NCBI RefSeq assembly: GCF_000744095.1
Contig: NZ_JQLI01000004.1
Span: 124,001 to 188,000, forward strand
Direction of reading: 5' to 3'
Length of the DNA stretch: 64,000 bases
DNA from: Cupriavidus necator A5-1
Lineage (GTDB): Bacteria > Pseudomonadota > Gammaproteobacteria > Burkholderiales > Burkholderiaceae
Below are positions 8,653-17,507 of this stretch, in pieces. Below the pieces are notes generated by a model. It worked only from the letters and a program-made list of their open reading frames with translations. It had not been told where the DNA came from and made no database searches. Each line of letters starts with the position of its first letter. Position 1 is the first letter of the stretch. Both the position numbers and the translations under genes were made by a program.

Positions 8653-9366
8653 TTAGCTATAAGCCACAATCCTCTTTCCGACGCTTGGGTACTGCTGGCC
8701 GGTCCGCGCCTTAATGCCATTGAATACTACGCGCACCGGCAACTGCACTGCGGCTGCCACATCGGCACAGGTGATGGCCTCGCCGATGTTCTGCGACACG
8801 TATTCGTCGACGCGCCGGAATTCCTCTTCCGACAGCCGGTAGCCGCGCTCGGGGCGCGACGATTCCAAGTGCCGGGCCACCTCCAGGTAGGCCAGCGTCG
8901 CCAGCGAGCGGATCTCGTTGCGGTCCAGACGGATGCCATCCACCAGGCGCCGTCTGGCGTACTGCACGAGATGGCGCCCGCCCCCTCCGGGCTGAGGTTC
9001 TCGCGGTTGCCGGCGCGGCTGGCGCAGGCCGCCGTCGTCGATGCTGTCGTGGAAGCCGTCGGATAGCTGAAGGCGATGAAGCCGTGGCGCACGTCGGTGG
9101 CCTCGATGCGCAGGCGCGTACCGGGCGGATGATAGGCGAGGGGTCTCGCCATGGAAGACGACCGGCCGGGACCGCCCATCATCGGAGCAACTGGTCGCCG
9201 TGGTGCTGCCGAGCAGCAGGCAGATCACGTCGGTGCTGCAGGTGTGATCGAGCGAGTAGGGCAGGTCTGAAGCGATGTGGCGGCCCAGGCCCGAGGGGTC
9301 GGTGGTGGCAACGAACTGGTCGAATCCTCCTCCCCCCAGTGTCCGTGGCCGCGCAGTTGTGTTCAT
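8653..9366 (-). pseudogene. AraC-family regulator remnant, frameshifted and truncated
   Basis: The frame starting MNTTARPRTLGGGGFDQF matches the opening of an AraC-type regulator. The middle (about 8990-9180) reads sensibly only in other frames, for example TDVRHGFIAFSYPTAS. The end returns to an AraC-like helix region: LSEEEFRRVDEYVSQNIGEA, then DVAAAVQLP and the start of the recognition part. The second helix-turn-helix is missing. Reading-frame changes plus a lost C-terminus make a functional product unlikely. Confidence 0.65.
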
Positions 9367-9608
9367 TCGGCGTCTCCTGTCTCGCGGCTGTCTTGTGCAG
9401 CCCTGTGGTATGAGCGAAATTGCAGCCCAATGACAGACTGAAGTCAATACAGCAAATGCCCCGCCGTTATTCGAAAAGCCCGAATGCGGTATTCGCAATA
9501 GGTCGTGTCCCGCAGGAATCTGTAATCCGGCGAAATCTGCAAGACGCCACCCCGCCGCCGACCAAAGCTCCAGCCCGGATCGATAACAAGACAGGACGGA
9601 GATAAAAG

Positions 9609-10339
9609 ATGCCAGCATTGGCAAACAGAGGGAGGTGCGCGCCCGGACCGATACCTTCGTCGGGCTTTCGTCGCTGCTGCGCTACTGGAAGATCGACGGC
9701 CTGCCGAACATGGGCTTCAACGCCAGCCTGACCGTGCCGCTGGTGCGCGTCCAGGGCAGCCAGTTCTTCGCCAGCGGCGTCGGTGATCCGCTGCTCGGGC
9801 TGCTGGCCTGGTAGAACCCGACGCCGACCACCACGCTTGGTATGCAGGCCTATGTGCAGGTGCCCGTCGGGCAAAGCAGCGTGACCACCAACACCTGGTC
9901 GTTCTGGCCCTCGGTCTTCTATGACGACTGGTTCGGCCACGTCAACGTCGACCTGCTGGTGGGCGGCATCCTGCGCGGGGCGCACCCAGCGCAGCGGCGC
10001 CAACGACATCGACGGCGGCGATACCTTCGACGTAAACCTGCGCCTCGGCTACAGGATCTCGCCGCCGGACAGTCCCTTCGCCATTTCCTTCCTTTCGATG
10101 GACTACCAGCGCGCCGGCGGCGCCACCGACTACACCGCCGGCCTGGCGATCCCCAACTCCGCCAACCGCGAGATGACCATCGGCGCGGGCGTGCTGTTCC
10201 AGCTCAAGCCCGGCACCTTGCCCTTCGTCAAGCAGAAGACCTACGACCGGTTCTCGATCCAGTATTCGCACGGCATTTCGGGCCGCAATACCGGCGTGAC
10301 CAACGGCGTCTCTTCCTGCAGGCCTGGCACTACTGGTGA
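9609..10339 (+). pseudogene. Phenol-degradation 'meta' outer-membrane protein remnant
   Basis: A GGAG sequence and ATG at 9609 begin the remnant. Beta-barrel segments then follow, such as VGLSSLLRYWKIDGLPNMGF and GMQAYVQVPVGQSS, resembling the Phenol_MetA_deg (SphA-like) family of porins found in aromatic operons. A TAG at 9812 interrupts the frame, and the reading frame changes near 9985 and again before the final LQAWHYW stop at 10339. The N-terminal leader region also appears deleted. It was probably once an aromatic-compound channel. Confidence 0.7.
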
Positions 10340-10390
10340 ACGCGCGCAGCGGACACAAGCCAATCTCTACAGGAAAATCCGGAGACCTTC

Positions 10391-10477
10391 ATGAGCACCG
10401 ACAAGCATAATCCCGGACCCGTGGCATCGCGCCGCGGCTTCATCAAACTGGCCGGCGCGGGCACCGCGGCGTGGCCG
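10391..10477 (+). pseudogene. Tat-signal-peptide gene remnant (first about 29 codons)
   Basis: A GGAG-preceded ATG opens a leader with the twin-arginine motif ASRRGFIKLAG, then the frame stops at a TAG soon after the GTAA run. The sequence that follows belongs to a LysR fragment in the opposite direction, so the gene was cut at a rearrangement point near 10477. The identity of the exported protein is unknown. Confidence 0.6.
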
Positions 10478-10479
10478 TA

Positions 10480-10640
10480 GCGGTTGATCACCGCCATATC
10501 GAGATGCCCCGATTCGAGCTGCTCGTAGAGTTCGCCGCTGAAGCCCTCGACGACACGCAGACGTACGCCCGGTGCCCTGGCGCGCAAGGGCGCTGTCAAC
10601 TTGCTGAGAGCGAGACGGAGTAGTGGCAAGCCGGACCACT
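10480..10640 (-). pseudogene. LysR effector-domain fragment
   Basis: On the minus strand, LSKLTAPLRARAPGVRLRVV and EGFSGELYEQLESGHLDMAV are typical of the start of the LysR effector domain. There is no DNA-binding part and no C-terminal half. The fragment is squeezed between the Tat-leader remnant and the IS6 transposase remnant. Confidence 0.65.
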
Positions 10641-10642
10641 GC

Positions 10643-10850
10643 TCAGAAAGCAGTTGACGGATTTTGGGTGACTTCGGCGATTTCGCGCCAGGCAGTGAAT
10701 CTCGCAGCGAGGTGTTTCCGATAGAGAGAGGCACGTAGCAGATGCCGCTTCCACGCGAAGTGCTGCCGGATCGGGCCGAAGCACGAGAGAAAAGCCTGTG
10801 TGCGTTTTCGGTCGCGAAATCCGCGCATGCGCCGCTCGCGCTCGCGGGTA
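10643..10850 (-). mobile_element. IS6-family transposase C-terminal remnant (left copy)
   Basis: The minus strand encodes the end of an IS6-type transposase: RERRMRGF, then TQAFLSCFGPIRQHFAWKRH, and the final PSTAF stop at 10643. The DDE catalytic part is absent. A related C-terminal remnant occurs on the plus strand at 29218-29457, so the two are inverted relative to each other. Confidence 0.7.
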
Positions 10851-10973
10851 GGGAATGAGGGCTTTCAATTGCGTCGCCTCGGGCAAGGCATCGCGATTGA
10901 CACGGACTGGGCCGAGTTCTGCTGCCGTCCAGGCACGGCGGCGATGCGCAGATCGCCCGCCGTGCCTCGGTAC

Positions 10974-11618
10974 CTAGAAAATGTGCTTGATTCCGGCTGC
11001 GGCACCAGTCTGTCCAACACCTTGCGCAGTTCTGGTCGCACTTGCCACGCCTAGCGTTGAGCGCCCCTTGTTGTCCATGTAGGAGGCGTTGAGGTAGACC
11101 TCCGTGCGTTTCGACAGGTTGTACGCAAGCTGCAGCGTGTAACTCATGGCATCGTCATCCGAGGCGCGCACATCCGTACGGTATATTCCTGCGCGTAGCG
11201 TCAGCGCGGGCTTAATCGCGTAGGCACCGCCCAACCAATAGAGATTGGAGCGGCTTGCGGGATTGCCAAGTCCGTTTTGCAGGAAGCGATAGCCGGCCAT
11301 TGCGGTGAAGGGGCCGCTGGTATAGATAAGTCCGGCAGCATAGCGGCGTTCGATGTTTCCGGCTAAGTGACCGGCCGAACCGTTGCCGCTCGTGGCAAAG
11401 TTGTACTGTTTGGGATTCGCTTTCACCGCGCTGGCCAGTTCCCGCGCAGACGTCGCGGGCACTTGCGGATTCACGCTGAAGATATGAGCCCCTTGCGCCA
11501 GCATGCTCACAGCCGTGAAATCCTTGACCGCGTCGAACTTGATCGTCTTCCGATAGAGCACCGGATTGGATGAAATCGCGGTGCAAGTCGGGTTCGGCGC
11601 TGCAGCCACGTTGCGCAA
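10974..11618 (-). pseudogene. Chimeric open frame: Bug-type receptor fragment fused to a porin C-terminus
   Basis: A single open frame of 214 codons joins two unrelated families. Residues about 20-87 (VLYRKTIKFDAVKDFTAVSM, then a GNGSAGHLAG motif) match the middle of Bug/TctC solute-binding proteins. From residue about 88 (YAAGLIYTSGPFTAMAGYRF) to the terminal GIKHIF the sequence is the last third of a Burkholderia-type trimeric porin. The Bug part lacks its leader and the porin part lacks its leader and first strands. The junction is near 11355. I read it as two gene ends joined in frame by deletion. Expression of a usable protein is doubtful. Confidence 0.75.
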
Positions 11619-12055
11619 TCATTTCCGGACCCGACTTGGAACCAGCCCCGGATACTACAGGCGGCGGTTCAGTGCATCTGAGGTACATTGATTCCGGCCG
11701 GATGGCGGATCAAGTCCGGCAGTTGCGATTGGGGTCGTTCGTGGCGACGGAGTGCTCGAAAAAAATCATCAAATCCGGACAAGCCGGGTCATGTGGGTAC
11801 CGGAGCGTGGCACGCAATCAGACTACCGCTTCTACCATCAACAAGAGGTTCGTAGGGTTGGGTATCGCCGCCGAAGGGAAATACGTTCGCCCTCATACAG
11901 CGACAAATTAGCTGGCAATTCTGACGAACAGGATGCTTTGCTCTTCTTGCCATAAATTGCTGCCGTGGAAGCGGGGATTCCACCACACCGAGACACTTTG
12001 GCGTGGATGAATAACAGCTGGCTGCAGGCGCCGGTCCTGGATGACGGGCACCTGC
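11619..12055. other. Intergenic stretch, nothing recognised
   Basis: About 437 bases between the Bug/porin fusion and the Lrp gene. Reading both strands I see no coding pattern of a known family, no clear terminator and no strong promoter. It sits inside the decayed region and is probably residue of lost genes. Confidence 0.5.
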
Positions 12056-12514
12056 CTACGCATAGTCCAACGGTAGCGCGGTGGTGTACTTGATCTGTTC
12101 CATTGCAAAGCTGGAGCTAACGTCGGCCAGCTCCGTCCCTTGGATCAGCTTCTTGTAGACGCGATCGTAGGCGGCGATATCCGGCACTACCACGCGCAGC
12201 AGGTAGTCGGTGTCGCCTGCCATGCGGTAAAACTCGGTCACCTCCGGGATCGACGCCACTAGCCCATGGAACTGCTTGAGCCATTTCAGGTTGTGCTGGC
12301 TGGTGCGCACTGAGACAAAGACCGTGACGCCGGCATTCAGCTTGTCCGCGTCCAGCAACGCAACGCGCTTGCGGATCACGCCGGCCTCTTCCAGTTTCTG
12401 GATGCGGCGCCAGCAAGGCGTCGAGGTCAGGCCAACGCGGTCCCCGATTTCCGCCACAGGGACGGTGGCGTCTTCCTGCAGGATGGCAAGGATTTGTTTG
12501 TCGTAGCGGTCCAT
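12056..12514 (-). CDS. Lrp/AsnC-family regulator
   Basis: A 152-residue regulator with the usual two parts: an N-terminal helix-turn-helix (VPVAEIGDRVGLTSTPCWRR, residues 18-37) and a C-terminal RAM domain that binds amino acids (VRTSQHNLKWLKQF through VVVPDIAAYDRVYK). Family members respond to amino acids. It lies 68 bases after the cysteine-dioxygenase-like gene on the same strand. Control of that gene in response to a sulfur amino acid is a reasonable inference. Confidence 0.93.
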   Translation of the reverse strand: MDRYDKQILAILQEDATVPVAEIGDRVGLTSTPCWRRIQKLEEAGVIRKRVALLDADKLNAGVTVFVSVRTSQHNLKWLKQFHGLVASIPEVTEFYRMAGDTDYLLRVVVPDIAAYDRVYKKLIQGTELADVSSSFAMEQIKYTTALPLDYA

Positions 12515-12582
12515 ATGCGTTGGCTGGTTGTGTCAGGATCGAGCGGTTACCCGCACGCGGTGGAGCTACGCCCCGGTTCACG

Positions 12583-13158
12583 CTAGGCACCTGCTGTCTG
12601 TACCACGAGGTTTACGCCGGTGGCAATGTGGTCGCGATGCACGCCATAGAGGTGCAAGGACAGCGCGATGTCGTCGCTGGCATTATCTAGCGCGTGGATA
12701 TGCTGCAGGCCTTGAGGCACGCTGAAGGTGCTGCCGGTTACGCGCGCGACTGTGTTGGTTAATTGCGCTCGCTGGCTGGCGGGGTCCCATTGGTAGTGCC
12801 GCTCGCGCAGCGTCCCACGCAGCACCCGGTAGGCGCACCAAGTCCGGTGGCCGTGAACTGGACTCGACTGGCCCGGTCGCCAGACCAGTACCATAGCCGA
12901 GAGGCGCTCCAGCGGATCGACATGGACGAGGTGGCGGGCATAGGTGTCTGGCTTGCCGAGCAGCGCGCCCGGGGGCAACGTGGCAAGCAGCGTGTCGGTG
13001 TCGGGCAGATGCGCCGCGATGTGGCTGGCCACCAGACGCGCGCTGTGGGCGAAGGTGGCCTCGATGTTGAGCGCCAGCAGGTCGAGCGGCGCGGCGGGCA
13101 GGGAGAGATGAGGTGCAACTGCGGAACGTGCGGGAGTCAGTGGCGATCCGGTCGGCAT
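12583..13158 (-). CDS. Cysteine dioxygenase-like cupin (thiol dioxygenase)
   Basis: A cupin of 191 residues related to bacterial cysteine or 3-mercaptopropionate dioxygenases, which use Fe(II) and O2 to make sulfinic acids. The metal-binding PVHGHRTWCAYRVLRG motif gives two His ligands, and the third is in HIHALDN, which aligns with the family HRVEN motif. The frame is open to an ATG at 13224, but AAGGA seven bases before the ATG at 13158 is the better start. Upstream is an AT-rich stretch (13240-13320) that could carry the promoter and Lrp sites. Cysteine versus a longer thiol as substrate cannot be settled. Confidence 0.82.
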   Translation of the reverse strand: MPTGSPLTPARSAVAPHLSLPAAPLDLLALNIEATFAHSARLVASHIAAHLPDTDTLLATLPPGALLGKPDTYARHLVHVDPLERLSAMVLVWRPGQSSPVHGHRTWCAYRVLRGTLRERHYQWDPASQRAQLTNTVARVTGSTFSVPQGLQHIHALDNASDDIALSLHLYGVHRDHIATGVNLVVQTAGA

Positions 13159-13439
13159 GGCGGGTTCCTTGGCCTTGTTCTTGACAGAGATATCCATGAT
13201 ATGGACGGGCTGGAGCACAGGCATGCGAACTGTGGTTTCATATCGCCAGGAATTGTAATTTCATTCCTATCCAATGGGAATTTGAAGAATATTATGCTCC
13301 AATCCTCGGACAATGGGAAATGCCGTCGATTGGGTTGCTGATGACGTGGCGGATTTTTTTCGACTTCCGGCCGACCCTCGACCTGACCGAACTGCACAGG
13401 CGGCTACGGCATTACCCTCCACCGCCAACACGCTCTAAA

Positions 13440-14030
13440 GCCTGGTGAGCAAGTGCAGCATGGGCATGGGCACGCCCGCCGAGGTGCTGCAGGGGTTCTG
13501 GCTGGAACTGCGTGGGCGCACGCGTGTCACCATCGAGCGGCTGGAGGCGCAGGCCAGCCAGCGACCTGAAAGCTGTATGAGCCGCGCTGTGCCGGACCGA
13601 GCGGGCCGAAGCGGTGCTCGCGGGCCAACTACTGCCAGCAACTACACCACTTCCCGAGCCTCGACACTATTCCTGCCAGCGTGACGGAACTGGTGCGCCT
13701 CAGCGCCACCTGGATCCCGGTACGAGGTTTGGCTGAGCAGGTCCACGCTCGCACGCAAACGGCTCTGTTTCGCCGCTTCGCACGACGCCTGTCCAAGGAG
13801 GAGCAGCACCGGCTCGACCGGCTGCTGACCCGAGAGTTCGCGTGCCGCCAGACCGCTTATCACAAGCGCCACGCGCTGCGGCCCTCGCGCAAGCACGTGA
13901 GTCTGCTGATCGAACATCTGACCTGGCTGGACGCCATTGGCGATTTTCTGGGACTCTGGCTGGTGTTCCTGCCTCGAAGCCGCGGTCCTTGGCGACCCAG
14001 GCCATGAGCCTGGACGCGCCCAAGCCGGAG
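13440..14030 (+). pseudogene. Tn3-type transposase remnant (DUF4158/TnpA N-terminal region)
   Basis: Broken frames on the plus strand resemble the helical N-terminal part of Tn3-family transposases: VTELVRLSATWIPVRGLAEQ, ALFRRFARRLSKEEQHRLDR, RKHVSLLIEHLTWLDAIGDF, and in another frame LAGVPASKPRSLATQAMSLD. Stops and at least two frame changes (near 13570-13640 and 13960) destroy it. The catalytic DDE part is absent. The family call rests on pattern similarity and is moderate. Confidence 0.5.
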
Positions 14031-14285
14031 TGATGGTACCGTCGTGAGAGAAGTCCCAAACCAGAGGCTGCCCATCCTGTGGTGGCGCTAGAATATAGCG
14101 CCTCAGTCATCCTCCGTTCACCTTCCACGTGCCCGCGCTCGCATTCCAAGCGCAGGCTGTGGGCCTCACTGTAGGTTCCAGTCGGATTTCGCTGCGTTGT
14201 CTGGCTCCAGGTCTGACGGCTTGAGCGCCCGGTCCCGCCAAAGGCTGCTGGCTTGCCATCGGACTCAGCGGCGTCCAGTTCGATG

Positions 14286-14441
14286 CCGGTTTCCTGGGGC
14301 GACCTTTCGAAGCTGAAGAGCGGTGCTCACTGGACCATCAGAGACGCGCGTGAATACCTCAGCTTTCAGCGCGCAGACCCTTGGGCGGATTATTGGACAA
14401 CGCGTCAAACGTTGTCCGCCGCGATAAAGAGACTTTGTTAA
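14286..14441 (+). pseudogene. LigD (DNA ligase D) C-terminal fragment
   Basis: PVSWGDLSKLKSGAHWTIRD followed by AREYLSFQRADPWADYW and TTRQTLSAAIKRL, then a stop. This is the very end of the polymerase domain of LigD, the bacterial non-homologous end-joining enzyme. Only about 52 codons remain, directly next to the Tn3-type remnant, so an insertion or deletion removed the rest. Nothing recognisable lies between 14031 and 14285 or between 14442 and 14688. Confidence 0.7.
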
Positions 14442-14688
14442 TACGACTACCTGGCTTGCTGGTTCAGCAGGGCGAAGCCGAGGGACTGAAACTGGTAGAT
14501 ATCGCTGAATAGGGGCTTGCTCCACCGAGCGCGCCGGCAGACGCGAACGACTTCATAGCTGATTTTGGGGTCATGGCAATGGGAGGTGCCAGCGATCGAA
14601 AAATGACCAGGCAGCGGGCGGCTTGCGCTTGGCAGCAGTTGGGTCGGTGCCCAAGAGCCTGCTGGGCCAAGCCTGAGCCGCTGGGAAG

Positions 14689-15489
14689 TCAGAGGGAGTG
14701 TCGGTAGCCCAGGCGCTTCGAAACGGCCTCTGCACATCCATGCAGGGCTCGGGCAACCGGGCCGTCCCAATCTGAGTCGACGGTACCAGTTGGCCCCATG
14801 ATCGTGATGGCCAAGGCGATATTGCCGGAATAATCGAACACTGGCGCTGAGAAAGCGACGATACCAGGCGTGGGATGGTTGACGCTTCGAGACATCCCGC
14901 GCCTGCGCGTTTCCTCGATCATGCCCTCCACTACCTTTGCGTCGAGCGGATGCGCGATGTCGGGGCCGAGGCGTATGCGATCGTCCAACAGCAGCTTCTC
15001 GGTGAACTTGGGCGACAGGAACGCCGAGAAGACCCGGCCCGTCGCCGTATTGGCGAGCGACATGACTGTCCCGGTGCGGATGTTCGTGTGGATTGGATAT
15101 GTCGCATCGATCAGGCGCACGATGACCGGCCCCAGATTTCCCCATACGGCGAGCGCGACGGCGTGCGAGGTCTCTTCAGACAGCGATTCCGCAAACGGCG
15201 TGGCCTCGCGGATCGGGTTTAGCGTCTGCAGGCTTGTCAGTCCCAACTGGATAGCCATGGGCCCAAGCAGGTAGTGGCCCGTGACCGGGTCTTGGGCGAC
15301 CAGGCCAATCTTTCCAAAGCTGACCAGGTAAGGGTGGATTTTCCCTGACGGCATATTGGCCGCCTTCACCAGGTCGCGAAGCGCCATCGGTCTGGCCTCG
15401 GATGCCAGCACCTTGAGAATTTCCCCCCCGACTTCAATCGACTGTATGCCACGGCGCTCGCGCTCAGGCACCGGCTCGGTGTGATCCAC
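14689..15489 (-). CDS. IclR-family regulator
   Basis: A 266-residue IclR protein: N-terminal winged helix (SIEVGGEILKVLASEARPMA, then MALRDLVKAANMPSGKIHPY) and a C-terminal effector domain ending in RALHGCAEAVSKRLGY. The start is a GTG at 15489 with AGGAA six bases upstream. It is divergent from the flavoprotein gene at 15662 across 172 bases that carry two palindromes, so it very likely controls the flavoprotein/SDR/transporter operon and itself. Confidence 0.92.
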   Translation of the reverse strand: MDHTEPVPERERRGIQSIEVGGEILKVLASEARPMALRDLVKAANMPSGKIHPYLVSFGKIGLVAQDPVTGHYLLGPMAIQLGLTSLQTLNPIREATPFAESLSEETSHAVALAVWGNLGPVIVRLIDATYPIHTNIRTGTVMSLANTATGRVFSAFLSPKFTEKLLLDDRIRLGPDIAHPLDAKVVEGMIEETRRRGMSRSVNHPTPGIVAFSAPVFDYSGNIALAITIMGPTGTVDSDWDGPVARALHGCAEAVSKRLGYRHSL

Positions 15490-15520
15490 GTACGTTCCTG
15501 CGAAGAGATGGTTGATGCCG

Positions 15521-15535
15521 CTAGTGTACCACTAG
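15521..15535. promoter_or_regulatory. Palindrome, candidate IclR operator
   Basis: CTAGTG-TAC-CACTAG is a perfect palindrome with 6-base arms, 32 bases before the IclR start codon. Position in the shared divergent promoter region makes it a candidate operator for autoregulation. Confidence 0.5.
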
Positions 15536-15585
15536 ACATTATCTAATGTAATTGCATAGGGTTAACGTGTAGTTCATTTCAAGCG

Positions 15586-15604
15586 CGCTAGTTATAATCT
15601 AGCG
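15586..15604 (+). promoter_or_regulatory. Palindrome embracing a TATAAT -10 box
   Basis: CGCTAG-TTATAAT-CTAGCG has perfect 6-base arms around a consensus -10 hexamer (15593-15598), 64 bases before the flavoprotein ATG. No good -35 box lies 17 bases upstream, so the promoter probably needs an activator, or is blocked when a regulator sits on the palindrome. The CTAG half-sites are shared with the palindrome at 15521. Confidence 0.5.
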
Positions 15605-15661
15605 ACATTGGCGGGGTTGTGCGGCTTTGCTCGGCCCCGGAGTTCTTGAAGGGAGAAGTCG

Positions 15662-17422
15662 ATGTCTACAACGTACGAGGAAAAATGTGACGTCCTGATC
15701 ATTGGATCGGGCGTCGCCGGCATGTCGGCGGCCATTACTGCTGCCAGCCGTGGCTTGAAGGTGATCGTGGCCGAGAAGGCCAGCTACTACGGCGGGACGA
15801 CCGCGCGCTCCGGCGGATGGCTATGGATTCCGAACACCCATCTGGCCAGGGCGTATGGCCATCGTGAGTTGCCCGACCAGGCGCTCACCTATATTCGGAA
15901 CCAGGCCGGCGCGGGATTCGACGAAGCGCGCGTGCGCGCCTTCCTCGCGAACGGGCCGAAAGCCATCGAGTTCTTTATGTCGAACACCGCGGTCCAGTTC
16001 GACATGCCGCTGACCTTCCCCGACTACCACGCAGAGGCCCCCGGCGCCGCGCAAGGCGGGCGCTCGATGGTGACGCGGCCCTACGACGCACGCGAGCTGG
16101 GCCCGCTGCTCAAGACGCTGGGACCGGTACTGCCGGAACTGACCGTGTTCGGCGTCACGATCGGCTCGGGCAAGGAGATCGTCCACTTCATGCGCGTCAC
16201 GCGGTCGCTGGCATCCGCCTGGTATGTCACCAAACGCCTGGCGAAACATTTCCTCGAGGTGCGCAAGTATGGGCGCGGGATGACGCTGACCAACGGTAAC
16301 GCGCTGGCCGCGCGTCTGGCAAAGTCCGCAGCCGATCTGTCGATTCCGGTCTGGCTGTCTTCCCCAGCCATCCAGCTACTGCAGGATGGTGATCGGATCA
16401 CGGGGGCGGTGGTAGAGCGCGACGGCAAAAAGGTCGCTGTGAAGGCGCGCGATGGCGTTGTCCTGGCCAGCGGCGGATTCCCGCACAACCTCGAGCGCCG
16501 CAAGCAGACCTACCCGCATGTAAAGGCCGGGCATGGTCACTACTCGCCCACGCCGCAAACCAACGTGGGCGATGGTGTCCGCATGGCCGAGGCAGTAGGC
16601 GGTGTCTTCGACCAGAGCCTGTCGAATGCCGCCGCCTGGACGCCCATGTCGCTGGTGCCGCGCAAGGACGGCTCGACGGGCATCATGCCCCACTTCATCG
16701 ACCGGGCCAAACCGGGCGTGATCGCCGTCAGCCTGGACGGGCGGCGGTTTGCCAACGAAGCCAATTCATACCACGACCTCGTGCAGGCGATGATCGCCGC
16801 GTCGAAGGGGAAATCGGAGACCGCCTGCTGGCTAATCTCCGACCATGCAGCACTGCGGCGATATGGCCTCGGCTTCGTCAAGCCCTTCCCAATGCCACTC
16901 GGCAACCACCTGCGCAACGGCTACCTGAAGCGGGGCAAGACCGTCGCCGACCTGGCCCGGCAGCTCGGCATCGATCCGCTGACGCTGGAGAACACCATTC
17001 GGCAGTACAACGAGACCGCGCAGCACGGAAATGATCCCGAGTTCGGGCGAGGCAGCAAGGCCTACAACCGTTACCAGGGCGATGCCCTGCACAGCCCCAA
17101 CCCGTGCGTTGCGCCGCTGCGCACGGGGCCGTTCTATGCGCTCAAGCTCGTGCCGGGTGATCTGGGCTCCTTTATGGGGATCAGCACTAACGAGCACGCC
17201 CAGGTCATCAACGCTCACGGGATGCTGATCCCCGGCCTGTATGCCGCCGGAAATGACGCCGCCAGCATTATGGGCGGCGAATACAGCGGGGCGGGAATTA
17301 CGCTCGGCCCGGGCCTGACCTTCGGCTACGTGGCAGGCAACCACATCGCCGACCAGACAACGGTTTCGCATCCGCAGCGCATTGCGACGCCGGCGCGACA
17401 GGCACTGGCAACGATGGACTGA
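15662..17422 (+). CDS. FAD-dependent oxidoreductase, 3-ketosteroid-1-dehydrogenase / fumarate-reductase-like
   Basis: A 586-residue FAD_binding_2 protein. The dinucleotide fold is VLIIGSGVAGMSAA (residues about 11-24), followed by EKASYYGGTTARSGG, the flavin motif of the KstD/flavocytochrome c group. The end IPGLYAAGNDAASIMGGEYS then GAGITLGPGLTFGYVAG completes the FAD site. The family adds or removes double bonds next to a carbonyl group. It is first in an operon with an SDR and an aromatic-acid type transporter, so the substrate is likely a cyclic or hydroaromatic keto acid, not necessarily a steroid. GGGAGAAG precedes the ATG. Confidence 0.88.
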   Translation: MSTTYEEKCDVLIIGSGVAGMSAAITAASRGLKVIVAEKASYYGGTTARSGGWLWIPNTHLARAYGHRELPDQALTYIRNQAGAGFDEARVRAFLANGPKAIEFFMSNTAVQFDMPLTFPDYHAEAPGAAQGGRSMVTRPYDARELGPLLKTLGPVLPELTVFGVTIGSGKEIVHFMRVTRSLASAWYVTKRLAKHFLEVRKYGRGMTLTNGNALAARLAKSAADLSIPVWLSSPAIQLLQDGDRITGAVVERDGKKVAVKARDGVVLASGGFPHNLERRKQTYPHVKAGHGHYSPTPQTNVGDGVRMAEAVGGVFDQSLSNAAAWTPMSLVPRKDGSTGIMPHFIDRAKPGVIAVSLDGRRFANEANSYHDLVQAMIAASKGKSETACWLISDHAALRRYGLGFVKPFPMPLGNHLRNGYLKRGKTVADLARQLGIDPLTLENTIRQYNETAQHGNDPEFGRGSKAYNRYQGDALHSPNPCVAPLRTGPFYALKLVPGDLGSFMGISTNEHAQVINAHGMLIPGLYAAGNDAASIMGGEYSGAGITLGPGLTFGYVAGNHIADQTTVSHPQRIATPARQALATMD

Positions 17423-17507
17423 CGGCCGGAACCGGATTAGTCGTCAGGCGGCCGCGCTGCGCGCGCTGTCGCCGTGACAGCCTCTTTCTCTTTTCTCGCA
17501 ACACACC

